Positions 44,121 to 56,500 of a stretch of DNA of 64,000 nt are shown one piece after another. Under the pieces are notes generated by a model. The model had not been told where the DNA came from, did not search any database, and saw only the letters and a list, made by a program, of their open reading frames with translations. Position numbers and translations under genes: made by a program. The stretch's first letter is position 1, and every line of letters starts with the position of its first letter. This stretch comes from Bathymodiolus brooksi (taxonomy: Eukaryota > Mollusca > Bivalvia > Mytilida > Modiolidae), in NCBI GenBank assembly GCA_963680875.1, contig OY804575.1, forward strand, positions 103,967,505 to 104,031,504, in the 5' to 3' direction.

Positions 44121-44607
44121 ACGATATCTTGTAGGAAAGACGACAAATCTACAAGAGAGACTCCGTCGCTTGGGGCAAGGCATCAATAGGCGATTGTGGT
44201 AACTTTGGCATTTAACCTTATGGTTCTCGTTATTGAGGAGATGTGCATGATGGGACTACATAAAACATCTATTCAAAAGTTCTGAAAAATCAACAACTCG
44301 TTCCTAAAATATTGAAAAACAATAATGAAATCACACGTTTTAAAGTCCATTTTACCACCCCCTTTTTATTATTATTATACTCGTGAATAAACCAATCATT
44401 CCAATCCATTGACAACTAACTACACATGTTCATATAAAATATCAAAAATGTATTCGGTAATACCGAATCCGGAAAAATTAAATTAATTTGGAGACAAAAA
44501 AATATTGGATGGCTGTTTTAAATTCTGTTGAAGTGTCTATATAAATTTTTTAATTTTTAAATAATTCTGCCAAATATTTAATAAAAAAAAATTGAGAAAT
44601 AATTCAT

Positions 44608-46512
44608 GCCGGTGTTATAGAGCCATTTTTCCCCCATAGTCAGTTTTCCCCCCGGAAAAATGGCTAGGGGGAAAAACTACTATAGGAGCGTTATAGAGCC
44701 ATTTTTCCCCCATAGCCAGTTTCCCCCCCCCCCCGGAAAAATGGCTATAAAGTAGGATTTCCCCCCGGAAGAATGGCTATATAGTGCGATTTCCCCCCCC
44801 CCCCCCCCGGAAGAATGGCTATATAGTAGGATTTCCCCCCCGAAAGAATGACTACATAGTAGTCCCCCTCTGAAAATGGCTTGAATATTCAACTTAATTG
44901 CTCTGTTAAATTTTACTACCACTTCCCAGTGCCACTTTTGGTCGACTATTAGTGTCGATGGGTTTACTAGCCAAGTAGCTTGTACATGGATGATCCAAAT
45001 GACTTTGAATGGGCTTTCCCAAAAGCAAAAAATAGGGCATCTAATGGGACATTATATGATACCCCACCACGTTTTGCATATTTTCAGTCTTGAAACGGCC
45101 ATAACTTTTGAACCAATTATCCGATCAAACTAAAATTTGAACTTGATCTGTATTTTATGGTACTAAACAAATGTAGAAAAGCATTCAACACGTTCTAAAG
45201 GTATCAGACGGACACTCAACTGCAGAATTTTTCGGAGGCCATCACATAATACATATTAAAAGCAAAACATGGACATCTGTTACTATTCTTAAGGGGTACC
45301 CATTTTATGTCCATATCTCACTAGTGGGAAGTTGGCCCCTAATAATAGCCCACAATAAATTGAGTGCGCTCGATGATTTAACGCAATAAACAAATAATCA
45401 ATGTTATTGTGAGCTAGATTCACACTTTGTATTTGATTTCAAGATTTTTTTGGGAAATTCTGCACCTCAATCGATGGTTAAAATGCCCATGCTGACTCAT
45501 CAAATATATATTCTCCAGACATACGTATATTTCTTTTATATATCAGTTTTATTTTATTTTTAACTATACCCAAATTTATGCAGTTAGAAAATTAGTACCT
45601 AAATGTGCATATTTGTCACGGACTGAAATAAGATTAACTAGAGTGTCTATAGTATGTTAGACTTTGCCTTTGGATTTTGAAAGACGAAATTAAATCGCGA
45701 AATTGTGAAAGCGAAAACGCACAATCGAAAAAGCAAAAATTCTAAATTGCAACAGCGAAGAGGCGAAATCGAAATCATTTCTCCATTTTGCGTTTCAACC
45801 TTTTCAGGTTTTCGGCTCTCGCTTATTCGCGTCTTTTTTTTTTGCATCTTCGCAAGCAGGAAGGTGGCCGAGTGGTCAAGGCGCTGGACATTACAATCAG
45901 GATGTCGACACCGTTGTGGGTTCGATCCTCATGTGTGTCAAGGTTTCAAGGCACCTTCTCTAGCTCAGGGTTTCGCCGATTTTCCAGATTGAAATATCGG
46001 GCTCCCCCCACAAGACTGGTGACCTTGGGAGAACCCCATATCTGTAAAACGTCGTTCATTTCGCCGTCGGAAAACTTGCCTTTAAGTTTACCATACCTTC
46101 ACATTCGCGTTGTGAGTTCGACCTACGATTAGGCTAGGTTTAAGGTAAGGTTTGAAATTAGGATTAAGTTAAGGCCTAGGTTTAGGGATAGTGTTGGACC
46201 GAGGAATTCGGTGAGGATTAGGCCTAAGGGTAGGGTAATGTCTAGCCTAGAGTTTGCATACTTTAAAGGTCTTGGTTGGGTAAGTTTACGTTGAAGTCAG
46301 GTTTATGTTAAGACGAGGGGGAAAATTGACTATATAGCCATTTTTCCGGGGGGAAATTCTACTATATAGCCACTTTTCCCCCTGTCAAAAACTGGGGGGA
46401 AAAATGGCTATGTTCAATGATATAGTCATTTTTCCGGGGAGAAAAATGGCTATATAGTCAGTTTTCCGGGGGGGAAAATGGCTAGGGGGAAAAACTACTA
46501 TAGGACACCGGC
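44608..46512. mobile_element. 1.9-kb TIR element with repeated GGAAAAATGGCTATATAG motifs
   Basis: Begins GCCGGTGTTATAG and ends CTATAGGACACCGGC, bordered by CAT on both sides (44605-44607 and 46513-46515). Both ends carry several copies of a motif such as GGAAGAATGGCTATATAGT alternating with C- or G-runs (44630-44880 and, inverted, 46310-46500). The interior (about 44900-46300) has no transposase, only AT-rich sequence, a tRNA-like SINE fragment and a degenerate TAGG/TTTAGG-rich stretch (46130-46300). A 3-bp duplication would fit PIF/Harbinger or CACTA-like elements; assignment is inference. Confidence 0.55.
45858..46010 (+). mobile_element. tRNA-Leu/Ser-like SINE head
   Basis: GGTGGCCGAGTGGTCAAGGC (A-box about 45865) and GTGGGTTCGATCCTC (B-box 45919-45928) are in tRNA order and spacing, with GCGCTGGAC as in leucine or serine tRNAs. 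The acceptor stem does not pair and the anticodon stem is poor, so it is not a working tRNA gene. The following CAAGGCACCTTCTCTAGCTC stretch is probably SINE body. Confidence 0.6.
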
Positions 46513-46617
46513 CATACTTTATTGTTATTCAAATATGGGTAGGCATTATATTCATGAAGAGGGGTTAAATCTTATGAATATAATGCCTACCCATATTTGA
46601 ATAACAATAAAGTATGG
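46512..46617. repeat. Fold-back, 44-bp perfect arms, family F
   Basis: CCATACTTTATTGTTATTCA...TTCAT (46512-46555) is exactly complementary to 46574-46617, with an 18-nt spacer. It is followed by CATGAATTATTTCGATTCTA, also seen beside 32906-33090. A related single arm is near 47075. Confidence 0.9.
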
Positions 46618-47304
46618 TCGACATGAATTATTTCGATTCTAATAGGACAAATACGGTAATTTTAAAATTCGAGGCGGTCAAGGTGATGCGCTGGTAGTGG
46701 CTATTCCATCAATCTCCAACGGAAATTTAAAAATGGTAAAATTGGGTTGAAAGCGAAATTGTGGTTGAAACTGTGGATTAAAATACCGAAAAGAATTTTA
46801 TTGACAAGGTTCAGTATAAATTTTATTACAAATAAACAACTTTAAATGATTAACAACGAAATTACCAGTTGAACGCAGCCAGTCGGATCGGAGATAAAGG
46901 GAGATAAACATGGAGACAGTGAACGATGTTAAATGTGAAGGTTCCTTTTTAACAATTTCAATTTTAGATAAACAATAATAGAAAATCGCTAACCATGAAG
47001 AATTTTCTGAAAATAGTCGGTGTTTATGTAGGTGCTTTTTTTTTTTAGCTCAGCGCGCATGTGTGGCCTATATTTGATTGTTATTCAAATATGCCTTTAT
47101 TTGTATACAATACGGGACGTCATATTAGAATCAGATCTAATTTCACTGTATTTTTAATAATACTATTTTTTTATACCAATTTTCTCCAAATTGTATATTA
47201 ATTTCAAGTTATTTGATAAGGGGATAAATGTTACAATTAAGTTGTCAAAATGATTTTTGCGAGATAAAGATTAGAAAACAAAATAACAAACTAAAGTGAC
47301 CTTA
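46618..47304. other. AT-rich intergenic with a lone fold-back arm
   Basis: GATTGTTATTCAAATATG with GGGACGTCATATTAGAATCA (47078-47135) belongs to the family F fold-back sequences. No gene seen. Confidence 0.45.
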
Positions 47305-47445
47305 GCTGAATTTGGCTATTCTGTTTAGACCTTTTGGTTTTCTTACACCCAAATTATTGTAAATCATTTGGCTTTTAAATAGTTTGAGCGTATCTGATGA
47401 AGATTAATCCAGAAATGCGTCACTAAATTTGATATCTACGTTTTT
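47305..47445 (+). repeat. Interspersed repeat D, second copy
   Basis: TTTGGCTATTCTGTTTAGAC, CTTTTGGTTTT, CTGATGAAGATTAATCCAGA, then CACTAAATTTGATATCTACG. The hammerhead-like boxes are CTGATGA (47394-47400) and GAAA (47412-47415); the C after GAAA is changed to T here. Confidence 0.55.
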
Positions 47446-48706
47446 ATTAAAGCAAAATCAATTTTTATTTGTTAAGTTTAAAGATTTTATAAAAATTAAA
47501 TTCACTATCTAATATCCAAGGCCATCGTATAATACTATAATACATCTATCATATAACAATAGAATAGAAAAGTTTGACTGTTACATGTATAATAATCTTG
47601 AAAGTAATTTGTGAAAAACATTCCTATTATGATATAGAGTTTGATTGCATTAAAGAATTAAACTAGAGTACTTAAATTTAACATTAACTTACATGTGACG
47701 TAAGACTTGTATATTATTTGAAAGTCAGATCTTGAACAAATTTAAACTTTAAAATTATAGATTATCGATAATAATATAAAAAAGATGAACGTATACGATC
47801 CTATATAGTTAAAGATTTCTTTAGAAAACCACACAAAACAGACAAAAGATAGATAACTTTGCTATTCAATGGGAACTTTTTATAGATTTATTTTTAAATT
47901 GATCCTTAAAGAAAAATAATCAGATACTTTAATTACGTCTTAGACGCTGTAAGGGTGACATATTTATAAAATAGTCAGACTAGAAAATATTATTTTTTTG
48001 TATGGACCTCACGTACCAAATAAACTGGATTGGTTCGATTATTTTGAAAGATGCCTACCGAATACTGCTTTTAATTATTCTAAATGACACATTTGTAAAA
48101 GACCACGGGGAATGTCGAAAAATTTGTATTGGAGTAAATAGTCTGATTTAATATATATAAAACACCTTTTTCAGTGTGATATAATCCTCTTAAATACTGC
48201 ACCAAAGCTTAAAAATATCTTCGTATTCTAAATTATTGTGCTCTTTGTACGATGTTTTTCTTTCTCAATTTCTCATTTTTATATATGATACCTATAGTAT
48301 ACATTTTATAATTTGAACAATTTAATATCAGTGTAATCAGTTCGTGAGCAGACTCTTTATTTAAATATTTCATTATTGGATCTCTAACATTTATTTATCA
48401 AAAAACAAAATTTCTTATTTATTTGTCAGTCTATCAATTTTATATATTAGTATATATTAAAATGAATATTGATTAAAGAGTTTATATGTGAAAACTATAT
48501 ATATACATGTATATATAAATGAAAGAAAAATAATTACCTTTTTCCAATCAAAGATCACATTTAGGAAAAAAAGTTTTGTAGATGTAATTGAATAAACAGT
48601 CATGCCCAAAGTGCATTGCTCTTGTAATATTTGACAAATCAGTCAGTAGCTGACAACTAAATACAGAAATAGCAATCAGGCATCGCAATAAGTCTATCAT
48701 TCCTTT
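47446..48706. other. AT-rich gene desert
   Basis: No gene, RNA or clear repeat seen across about 1.2 kb. Confidence 0.5.
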
Positions 48707-48920
48707 TAGGGGCCGATGTGGTCGTGATCGTATGGTATTTTAATGTACAACTACCTACATGTATGCCGAGGTGTACTCGATACAACATTATGTGATAAAG
48801 TTTGTCAGTGACTTGCGGCAGGTCGGTGGTTTGCTCAGGGTACTCCGGTTTCCTCCACCAATAAAACTGACCACCACCATATAACTGAAATATTGTTGAA
48901 AGTGGCGTGAACCATAACCA
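48707..48920 (+). mobile_element. SINE family A with internal deletion
   Basis: GATGTGGTCGTGATCGTATG head, then a deletion removing the B-box segment, followed by GTGTACTCGATACAACATTA, TTGCGGCAGGTCGGTGGTTT, TACTCCGGTTTCCTCCACCA and ACTGAAATATTGTTGAAAGT to GGCGTGAACC. The 101-codon minus-strand frame over it is an artefact. Confidence 0.8.
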
Positions 48921-49241
48921 TTTGGATTGTTTTAGTTGTGTTAATAATTTGTATAACACCAAGTTAGTATTTCAGGTATGTTCACGGTAATAAAGGAAAA
49001 CAATCTTTTCGAACTGGGATGGGCCTATTGAGTTATGTTTTTACTACCACAAGGAAAAGTAGATGAGGTAAGAACGTTTGCTTTACAACGGGATAGCAAC
49101 AACCTCTCGTATCTGTCAATCACGTGGATGCTAGCTATTCAATCTAATCGTGTGTCCATAACTTTATGCTGATAATCATGAACTGGTCAATAATTATGAA
49201 TCTTATAGAATCTTATTGCAGAAATGCTTTTGATGCCACAA

Positions 49242-49397
49242 CGGTTACCTAGGCCTACGATATAAGTCTCCGTAAGTTTCCAATCGTTCGTTTACTTTTA
49301 ACGTTTTCGTGAATTTGTATAAGACTCCGGGTTTCCCACAGAAAAGTAAACGTTTGGAAACGTGCGGAGTCTTATATTGTAGGACGAAACGGTTACT
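49242..49397. repeat. Imperfect fold-back element
   Basis: CCTACGATATAAGTCTCCGT with AAGTTTCCAA on the left pairs, with mismatches, with TTGGAAACGTGCGGAGTCTT with ATATTGTAGG on the right. Both ends carry CGGTTAC. About 155 bp, non-coding, possibly a MITE. Confidence 0.7.
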
Positions 49398-49640
49398 AAC
49401 CATGGGAAATGGGTAAAACTTATCATTTTAAGCGTAATCTGTGAATAATTCGGTTGAAATAGAATATTGAACAGTCCGCGTTTACAATCTTAACCTATTT
49501 AATAAACCGATAATATCTAGCTACGTACCCATTGTATGCATGAAGACTGTTTTTCTGTTATACGCTGTGAGCAATATTTCAGCAACTATCATGTCGAGAA
49601 CAAGTTACAGATAGTAAAAGACATGTAGGTAAAAACATTG

Positions 49641-49892
49641 GTGTTTAACGCCACTTTCAACAATATTTCAGCTATATCGCGACGGTCGGTTTAATTGGTG
49701 GAGGAAACCGGAGTACCCGGAGAAAACCACCGACCTGCCGCAAGTCACTGACAAACTTTGTCACATAAAGTTGTATAGAGTACACCTCGACATGAGCGGG
49801 ATTCGAACTCACAACGTTAGTGGTGATAGATAGGCACTGATTACACAGGTAGTTATAAATCCATCTACCATATTACTACAACCACGACGGTG
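49641..49892 (-). mobile_element. SINE family A, near full length
   Basis: Minus strand: GTCGTGGTTGTAGTAATATG head, GTGAGTTCGAATCCCGCTCA B-box region, GGTGGTTTTCTCCGGGTACT, CCGGTTTCCTCCACCAATTA, then AGCTGAAATATTGTTGAAAG and TGGCGTTAAACACC. It is the best-preserved B-box of the family here. Confidence 0.85.
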
Positions 49893-50540
49893 TCAATAAT
49901 GTGATATAACTGAAACTATACGAAATATATAAGTTTTTTCATGCTGACTCCTGTGTCCTGTTCAAGGTTTTCAAATTCGTTTTTGGGATTGTAAGTCACT
50001 GTGATAAAGCTAACGTTCATATAGGATATAGGAGTCAACACCGTGCAATCGTCACGCAGATGAAAAATTGGAGAATGCATAACACCGTGTTCGTTTTGTT
50101 TATCAACCGAACACTTAAATTATGATGACGTGATGATATTTTTGTGATCTTCCCAAGTATATATCATACATATCGGATTGATTTCCACATATTTCTGTTG
50201 GTGACATGTTCTGTCATACCATACCATACCAGATTTGCAATATACAACCAGTAAACAAACGCGCGATTCAGAAATAAACAAGTAGGTGTCAAGTCAGAAC
50301 TTTTACAGATAAAAAGAAAAACAAAAACAATCCAATAGAAAAATCGATACCTCTAACACACAAATACACAAGCGCCCAAATAACAGCTGGAAAAAAACCC
50401 AAAGAAAGCTAAAACAAAAAACAAACCAGAAATCGATGTGGCATTGAAAGAATGATACTTATCAATGTAGTTTTATTTCAATAACTTAACCTTTTTGGAC
50501 TTTAATTAATTGATCGATTTTAACGTAAGTTCTCGGTTAT
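49893..50540. other. Intergenic, no gene seen
   Basis: AT-rich. ACCTCTAACACACAAATACA near 50351 matches the 22-bp repeat near 20205. Otherwise nothing recognised. Confidence 0.4.
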
Positions 50541-53500
50541 ATTCTTGTTGTTTAACTTCAAGACCAGTAGGAAGGTGTTTCAGCTATATTGCTCTATTAC
50601 TTCCAAGTTAGGACTTCTTTAGTTATATTATTGGTGTTTAGCTTCCAGGTACCATTACATCAGCTATATTATTGTTGTTTAACTTCCATGTGCCATTACA
50701 TCAGCTATATTGTTATTGCTAACTTTCAAATTAGCAGTATTCCAGTCATATTGTTGTTTTTTAACTTCTGTACAGAAGTGTTGCAGCTATATTGTTGTTT
50801 TTTAACTTCTGTACAGAAATGTTGCAGCTATATTGTTGTTTTTTTAGCTTCTGGACAGAAATGTTGCAGCTATATTGTTGTTTTTTAACTTCTGGACAGA
50901 AGTGTTGCAGCTATATTGTTGTTTTTTTAACTTCTGGACAGAAATGTTGCAGCTATATTGTTGTTTTTTTAACTTCTGGACAGAAATGTTGCAGCTATAT
51001 TGTTGTTTTTTAACTTCTGGACAGAAATGTTACAGCTATATTGTTGTTTTTTTAACTTCTGGACAGAAATGTTACAGCTATATTGTTGTTTTTTAACTTC
51101 TGGACAGAAGTGTTGCAGCTATATTGTTGTTTTTTAACTTCTGGACAGAAATGTTGCAGCTATATTGTTGTTTTTTTAACTTCTGGACAGAAATGTTGCA
51201 GCTATATTGTTGTTTTTTTAACTTCTGGACAGAAGTGTTGCAGCTATATTGTTGTTTTTTAACTTCTGGACAGAAATGTTACAGCTATATTGTTGTTTTT
51301 TAACTTCTGGACAGAAGCGTTGCAGCTATATTGTTGTTTTTTAACTTCTGGACAGAAATGTTGCAGCTATATTGTTGTTTTTTTAACTTCTGGACAGAAG
51401 TGTTGCAGCTATATTATTGTTTTTTAACTTCTGGACAGAAATGTTGCAGCTATATTGTTGTTTTTTTAACTTCTGGACAGAAATGTTGCAGCTATATTGT
51501 TGTTTTTTAACTTCTGGACAGAAATGTTGCAGCTATATTGTTTTTTAACTTCTGGACAGAAATGTTGCAGCTATATTGTTGTTTTTTTAACTTCTGGACA
51601 GAAGTGTTGCAGCTATATTGTTGTTTTTTTAACTTCTGGACAGAAGTGTTGCAGCTATATTGTTGTTTTTTAACTGCTGGACAGAAATGTTGCAGCTATA
51701 TTGTTGTTTTTTTAACTTCTGGACAGAAGTGTTGCAGCTATATTGTTGTTTTTTAACTTCTGGACAGAAATGTTGCAGCTATATTGTTGTTTTTTTTAAT
51801 TCTGTACAGAAGTGTTGCAGCTATATTGTTGTTTTTTAACTTCTGGACAGAAGCGTTGCAGCTATATTGTTGTTTTTTTAACTTCTGGACAGAAGCGTTG
51901 CAGCTATATTGTTGTTTTTTAACTTCTGGACAGAAATGTTGCAGCTATATTGTTTTTTAAACTTCTGTACAGAAGTGTTGCAGCTATATTGTTGTTTTTT
52001 AACTTCTGGACAGAAGTGTTGCAGCTATATTGTTGTTTTTTTAACTTCTGGACAGAAGTCTTGCAGCTATATTGTTGTTTTTTAACTTCTGTACAGAAAT
52101 GTTGCAGCTATATTGTTGTTTTTTTAACTTCTGGACAGAAGTGTTGCAGCTATATTGTTGTTTTTTTAACTTCTGGACAGAAATGTTGCAGCTATATTGT
52201 TGTTTTTTTAACTTCTGGACAGAAATGTTGCAGCTATATTGTTGTTTTTTTAACTTCTGGACAGAAATGTTGCAGCTATATTGTTGTTTTTTAACTTCTG
52301 GACAGAAATGTTGCAGCTATATTGTTGTTTTTTTAACTTCTGGACAGAAGTGTTGCAGCTATATTGTTGTTTTTTAACTTCTGTACAGAAATGTTGCAGC
52401 TATATTGTTGTTTTTTTTAACTTCTGGACAGAAGTGTTGCGGCTATATTGTTGTTTTTTTAACTTCTGGACAGAAAAGTTGCAGCTATATTGTTGTTTCT
52501 TAACTTCTGGACAGAAATGTTGCAGCTATATTGTTGTTTTTTTAACTTCTGGACAGAAGTGTTGCAGCTATATTATTTTTTTTTAACTTCTGGACAGAAA
52601 TGTTGCAGCTATATTGTTGTTTTTTTAACTTCTGGACAGAAATGTTGCAGCTATATTGTTGTTTTTTAACTTCTGGACAGAAATGTTGCAGCTATATTGT
52701 TTTTTAACTTCTGGACAGAAATGTTGCAGCTATATTGTTGTTTTTTTAACTTCTGGACAGAAATGTTGCAGCTATATTGTTGTTTTTTTAACTTCTGGAC
52801 AGAAGTGTTGCAGCTATATTGTTGTTTTATTAACTTCTGGACAGAAATGTTGCAGCTATATTGTTGTTTTTTTAACTTCTGGACAGAAGTGTTGCAGCTA
52901 TATTGTTGTTTTTTAACTTCTGTACAGAAATGTTGCAGCTATATTGTTGTTTTTTTTAACTTCTGGACAGAAGTGTTGCAGCTATATTGTTGTTTTTTTT
53001 AACTTCTGGACAGAAATGTTGCAGCTATATTGTTGTTTTTTTAACTTCTGGACAGAAAAGTTGCAGCTATATTGTTGTTTTTTAACTTCTGGACAGAAAT
53101 GTTGCAGCTATATTGTTGTTTTTTTAACTTCTGGACAGAAGTGTTGCAGCTATATTGTTGTTTTTTTAACTTCTGGACAGAAGTGTTGCAGCTATATTGT
53201 TGTTTTTTAACTTCTGGACAGAAATGTTACAGCTATATTGTTGTTTTTTAACTTCTGGACAGAAACGTTGCAGCTATATTGTTGTTTTTTAACTTCTGGA
53301 CAGAAATGTTGCAGCTATATTGTTGTTTTTTTAACTTCTGGACAGAAGTGTTGCAGCTATATTATTTTTTTTTAACTTCTGGACAGATATGTTGCAGCTA
53401 TATTGTTGTTTTTTTAACTTCTGGACAGAAATGTTGCAGCTATATTGTTGTTTTTTAACTTCTGTACAGAAATGTTGCAGCTATATTGTTGTTTTTTTAA

Positions 53501-56500
53501 CTTCTGGACAGAAGTGTTGCAGCTATATTGTTGTTTTTTTAACTTCTGGACAGAAATGTTGCAGCTATATTGTTGTTTTTTTAACTTCTGGACAGAAATG
53601 TTGCAGCTATATTGTTGTTTTTTTAACTTCTGGACAGAAATGTTGCAGCTATATTGTTGTTTTTTAACTTCTGGACAGAAATGTTGCAGCTATATTGTTG
53701 TTTTTTTAACTTCTGGACAGAAGTGTTGCAGCTATATTGTTGTTTTTTAACTTCTGTACAGAAATGTTGCAGCTATATTGTTGTTTTTTTTAACTTCTGG
53801 ACAGAAGTGTTGCAGCTATATTGTTGTTTTTTTAACTTCTGGACAGAAATGTTGCAGCTATATTGTTGTTTTTTTAACTTCTGGACAGAAAGCTCCAGCT
53901 ATATTGTTGTTTTTTTAACTTCTGGACAGAAATGTTGCAGCTATATTGTTGTTTTTTAACTTCTGGACAGAAATGTTGCAGCTATATTGTTGTTTTTTAA
54001 CTTCTGGACAGAAATGTTGCAGCTATATTGTTGTTTTTTTAACTTCTGGACAGAAATGTTGCAGCTATATTGTTGTTTTTTAACTTCTGGACAGAAATGT
54101 TGCAGCTATATTGTTTTTTAACTTCTGGACAGAAATGTTGCAGCTATATTGTTGTTTTTTAAACTTCTGGACAGAAGTGTTGCAGCTATATTGTTGTTTT
54201 TTTAACTTCTGGACAGAAATGTTGCAGCTATATTGTTGTTTTTTTAACTTCTGGACAGAAAGCTCCAGCTATATTGTTGTTTTTTTAACTTCTGGACAGA
54301 AAAGTTGCAGCTATATTGTTGTTTTTTAACTTCTGGACAGAAATGTTGCAGCTATATTGTTGTTTTTTTAACTTCTGGACAGAAGTGTTGCAGCTATATT
54401 ATTTTTTTTTAACTTCTGGACAGAAATGTTGCAGCTATATTGTTGTTTTTTTAACTTCTGGACAGAAATGTTGCAGCTATATTGTTGTTTTTTAACTTCT
54501 GGACAGAAATGTTGCAGCTATATTGTTTTTTAACTTCTGGACAGAAATGTTGCAGCTATATTGTTGTTTTTTAAACTTCTGGACAGAAATGTTGCAGCTA
54601 TATTGTTGTTTTTTTAACTTCTGGACAGAAGTGTTGCAGCTATATTGTTGTTTTTTTAACTTCTGGACAGAAATGTTGCAGCTATATTGTTGTTTTTTTA
54701 ACTTCTGGACAGAAGTGTTGCAGCTATATTGTTGTTTTTTAACTTCTGTACAGAAATGTTGCAGCTATATTGTTGTTTTTTTTAACTTCTGGACAGAAGT
54801 GTTGCAGCTATATTGTTGTTTTTTTAACTTCTGGACAGAAATGTTGCAGCTATATTGTTGTTTTTTTAACTTCTGGACAGAAATTTTGCAGCTATATTGT
54901 TGTTTTTTTAACTTCTGGACAGAAAAGTTGCAGCTATATTGTTGTTTTTTAACTTCTGGACAGAAATGTTGCAGCTATATTGTTGTTTTTTTAACTTCTG
55001 GACAGAAGTGTTGCAGCTATATTGTTGTTTTTTTAACTTCTTGACAGAAGTGTTGCAGCTATATTGTTGTTTTTTAACTTCTGGACAGAAATGTTACAGC
55101 TATATTGTTGTTTTTTAACTTCTGGACAGAAGCGTTGCAGCTATATTGTTGTTTTTTTAACTTCTGGACAGAAGTGTTGCAGCTATATTGTTGTTTTTTA
55201 ACTTCTGTACAGAAATGTTGCAGCTATATTGTTGTTTTTTTTAACTTCTGGACAGAAGTGTTGCAGCTATATTGTTGTTTTTTTAACTTCTGGACAGAAA
55301 TGTTGCAGCTATATTGTTGTTTTTTTAACTTCTGGACAGAAAGCTCCAGCTATATTGTTGTTTTTTTAACTTCTGGACAGAAAAGTTGCAGCTATATTGT
55401 TGTTTCTTAACTTCTGGACAGAAATGTTGCAGCTATATTGTTGTTTTTTTAACTTCTGGACAGAAGTGTTGCAGCTATATTATTTTTTTTTAACTTCTGG
55501 ACAGAAATGTTGCAGCTATATTGTTGTTTTTTTAACTTCTGGACAGAAATGTTGCAGCTATATTGTTGTTTTTTAACTTCTGGACAGAAATGTTGCAGCT
55601 ATATTGTTTTTTAACTTCTGGACAGAAGTGTTGCAGCTATATTGTTGTTTTTTTAACTTCTGGACAGAAATGTTGCAGCTATATTGTTGTTTTTTTAACT
55701 TCTGGACAGAAGTGTTGCAGCTATATTGTTGTTTTATTAACTTCTGGACAGAAATGTTGCAGCTATATTGTTGTTTTTTTAACTTCTGGACAGAAGTGTT
55801 GCAGCTATATTGTTGTTTTTTAACTTCTGTACAGAAATGTTGCAGCTATATTGTTGTTTTTTTTAACTTCTGGACAGAAGTGTTGCAGCTATATTGTTGT
55901 TTTTTTTAACTTCTGGACAGAAATGTTGCAGCTATATTGTTGTTTTTTTAACTTCTGGACAGAAATGTTGCAGCTATATTGTTGTTTTTTTAACTTCTGG
56001 ACAGAAAAGTTGCAGCTATATTGTTGTTTTTTAACTTCTGGACAGAAATGTTGCAGCTATATTGTTGTTTTTTTAACTTCTGGACAGAAGTGTTGCAGCT
56101 ATATTGTTGTTTTTTTAACTTCTGGACAGAAGTGTTGCAGCTATATTGTTGTTTTTTAACTTCTGGACAGAAATGTTACAGCTATATTGTTGTTTTTTAA
56201 CTTCTGGACAGAAGCGTTGCAGCTATATTGTTGTTTTTTAACTTCTGGACAGAAATGTTGCAGCTATATTGTTGTTTTTTTAACTTCTGGACAGAAGTGT
56301 TGCAGCTATATTATTTTTTTTTAACTTCTGGACAGAAATGTTGCAGCTATATTGTTGTTTTTTTAACTTCTGGACAGAAATGTTGCAGCTATATTGTTGT
56401 TTTTTAACTTCTGTACAGAAATGTTGCAGCTATATTGTTGTTTTTTTAACTTCTGGACAGAAGTGTTGCAGCTATATTGTTGTTTTTTTAACTTCTGGAC

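Noticed and set aside
45858..45943. Functional tRNA-Leu or tRNA-Ser gene
   Set aside because: Acceptor ends do not pair, the anticodon stem is poor, and SINE body sequence follows. Better read as a SINE head.
48657..48962. 101-codon minus-strand protein
   Set aside because: Lies over a SINE family A copy; equivalent frames appear in other copies only by chance.
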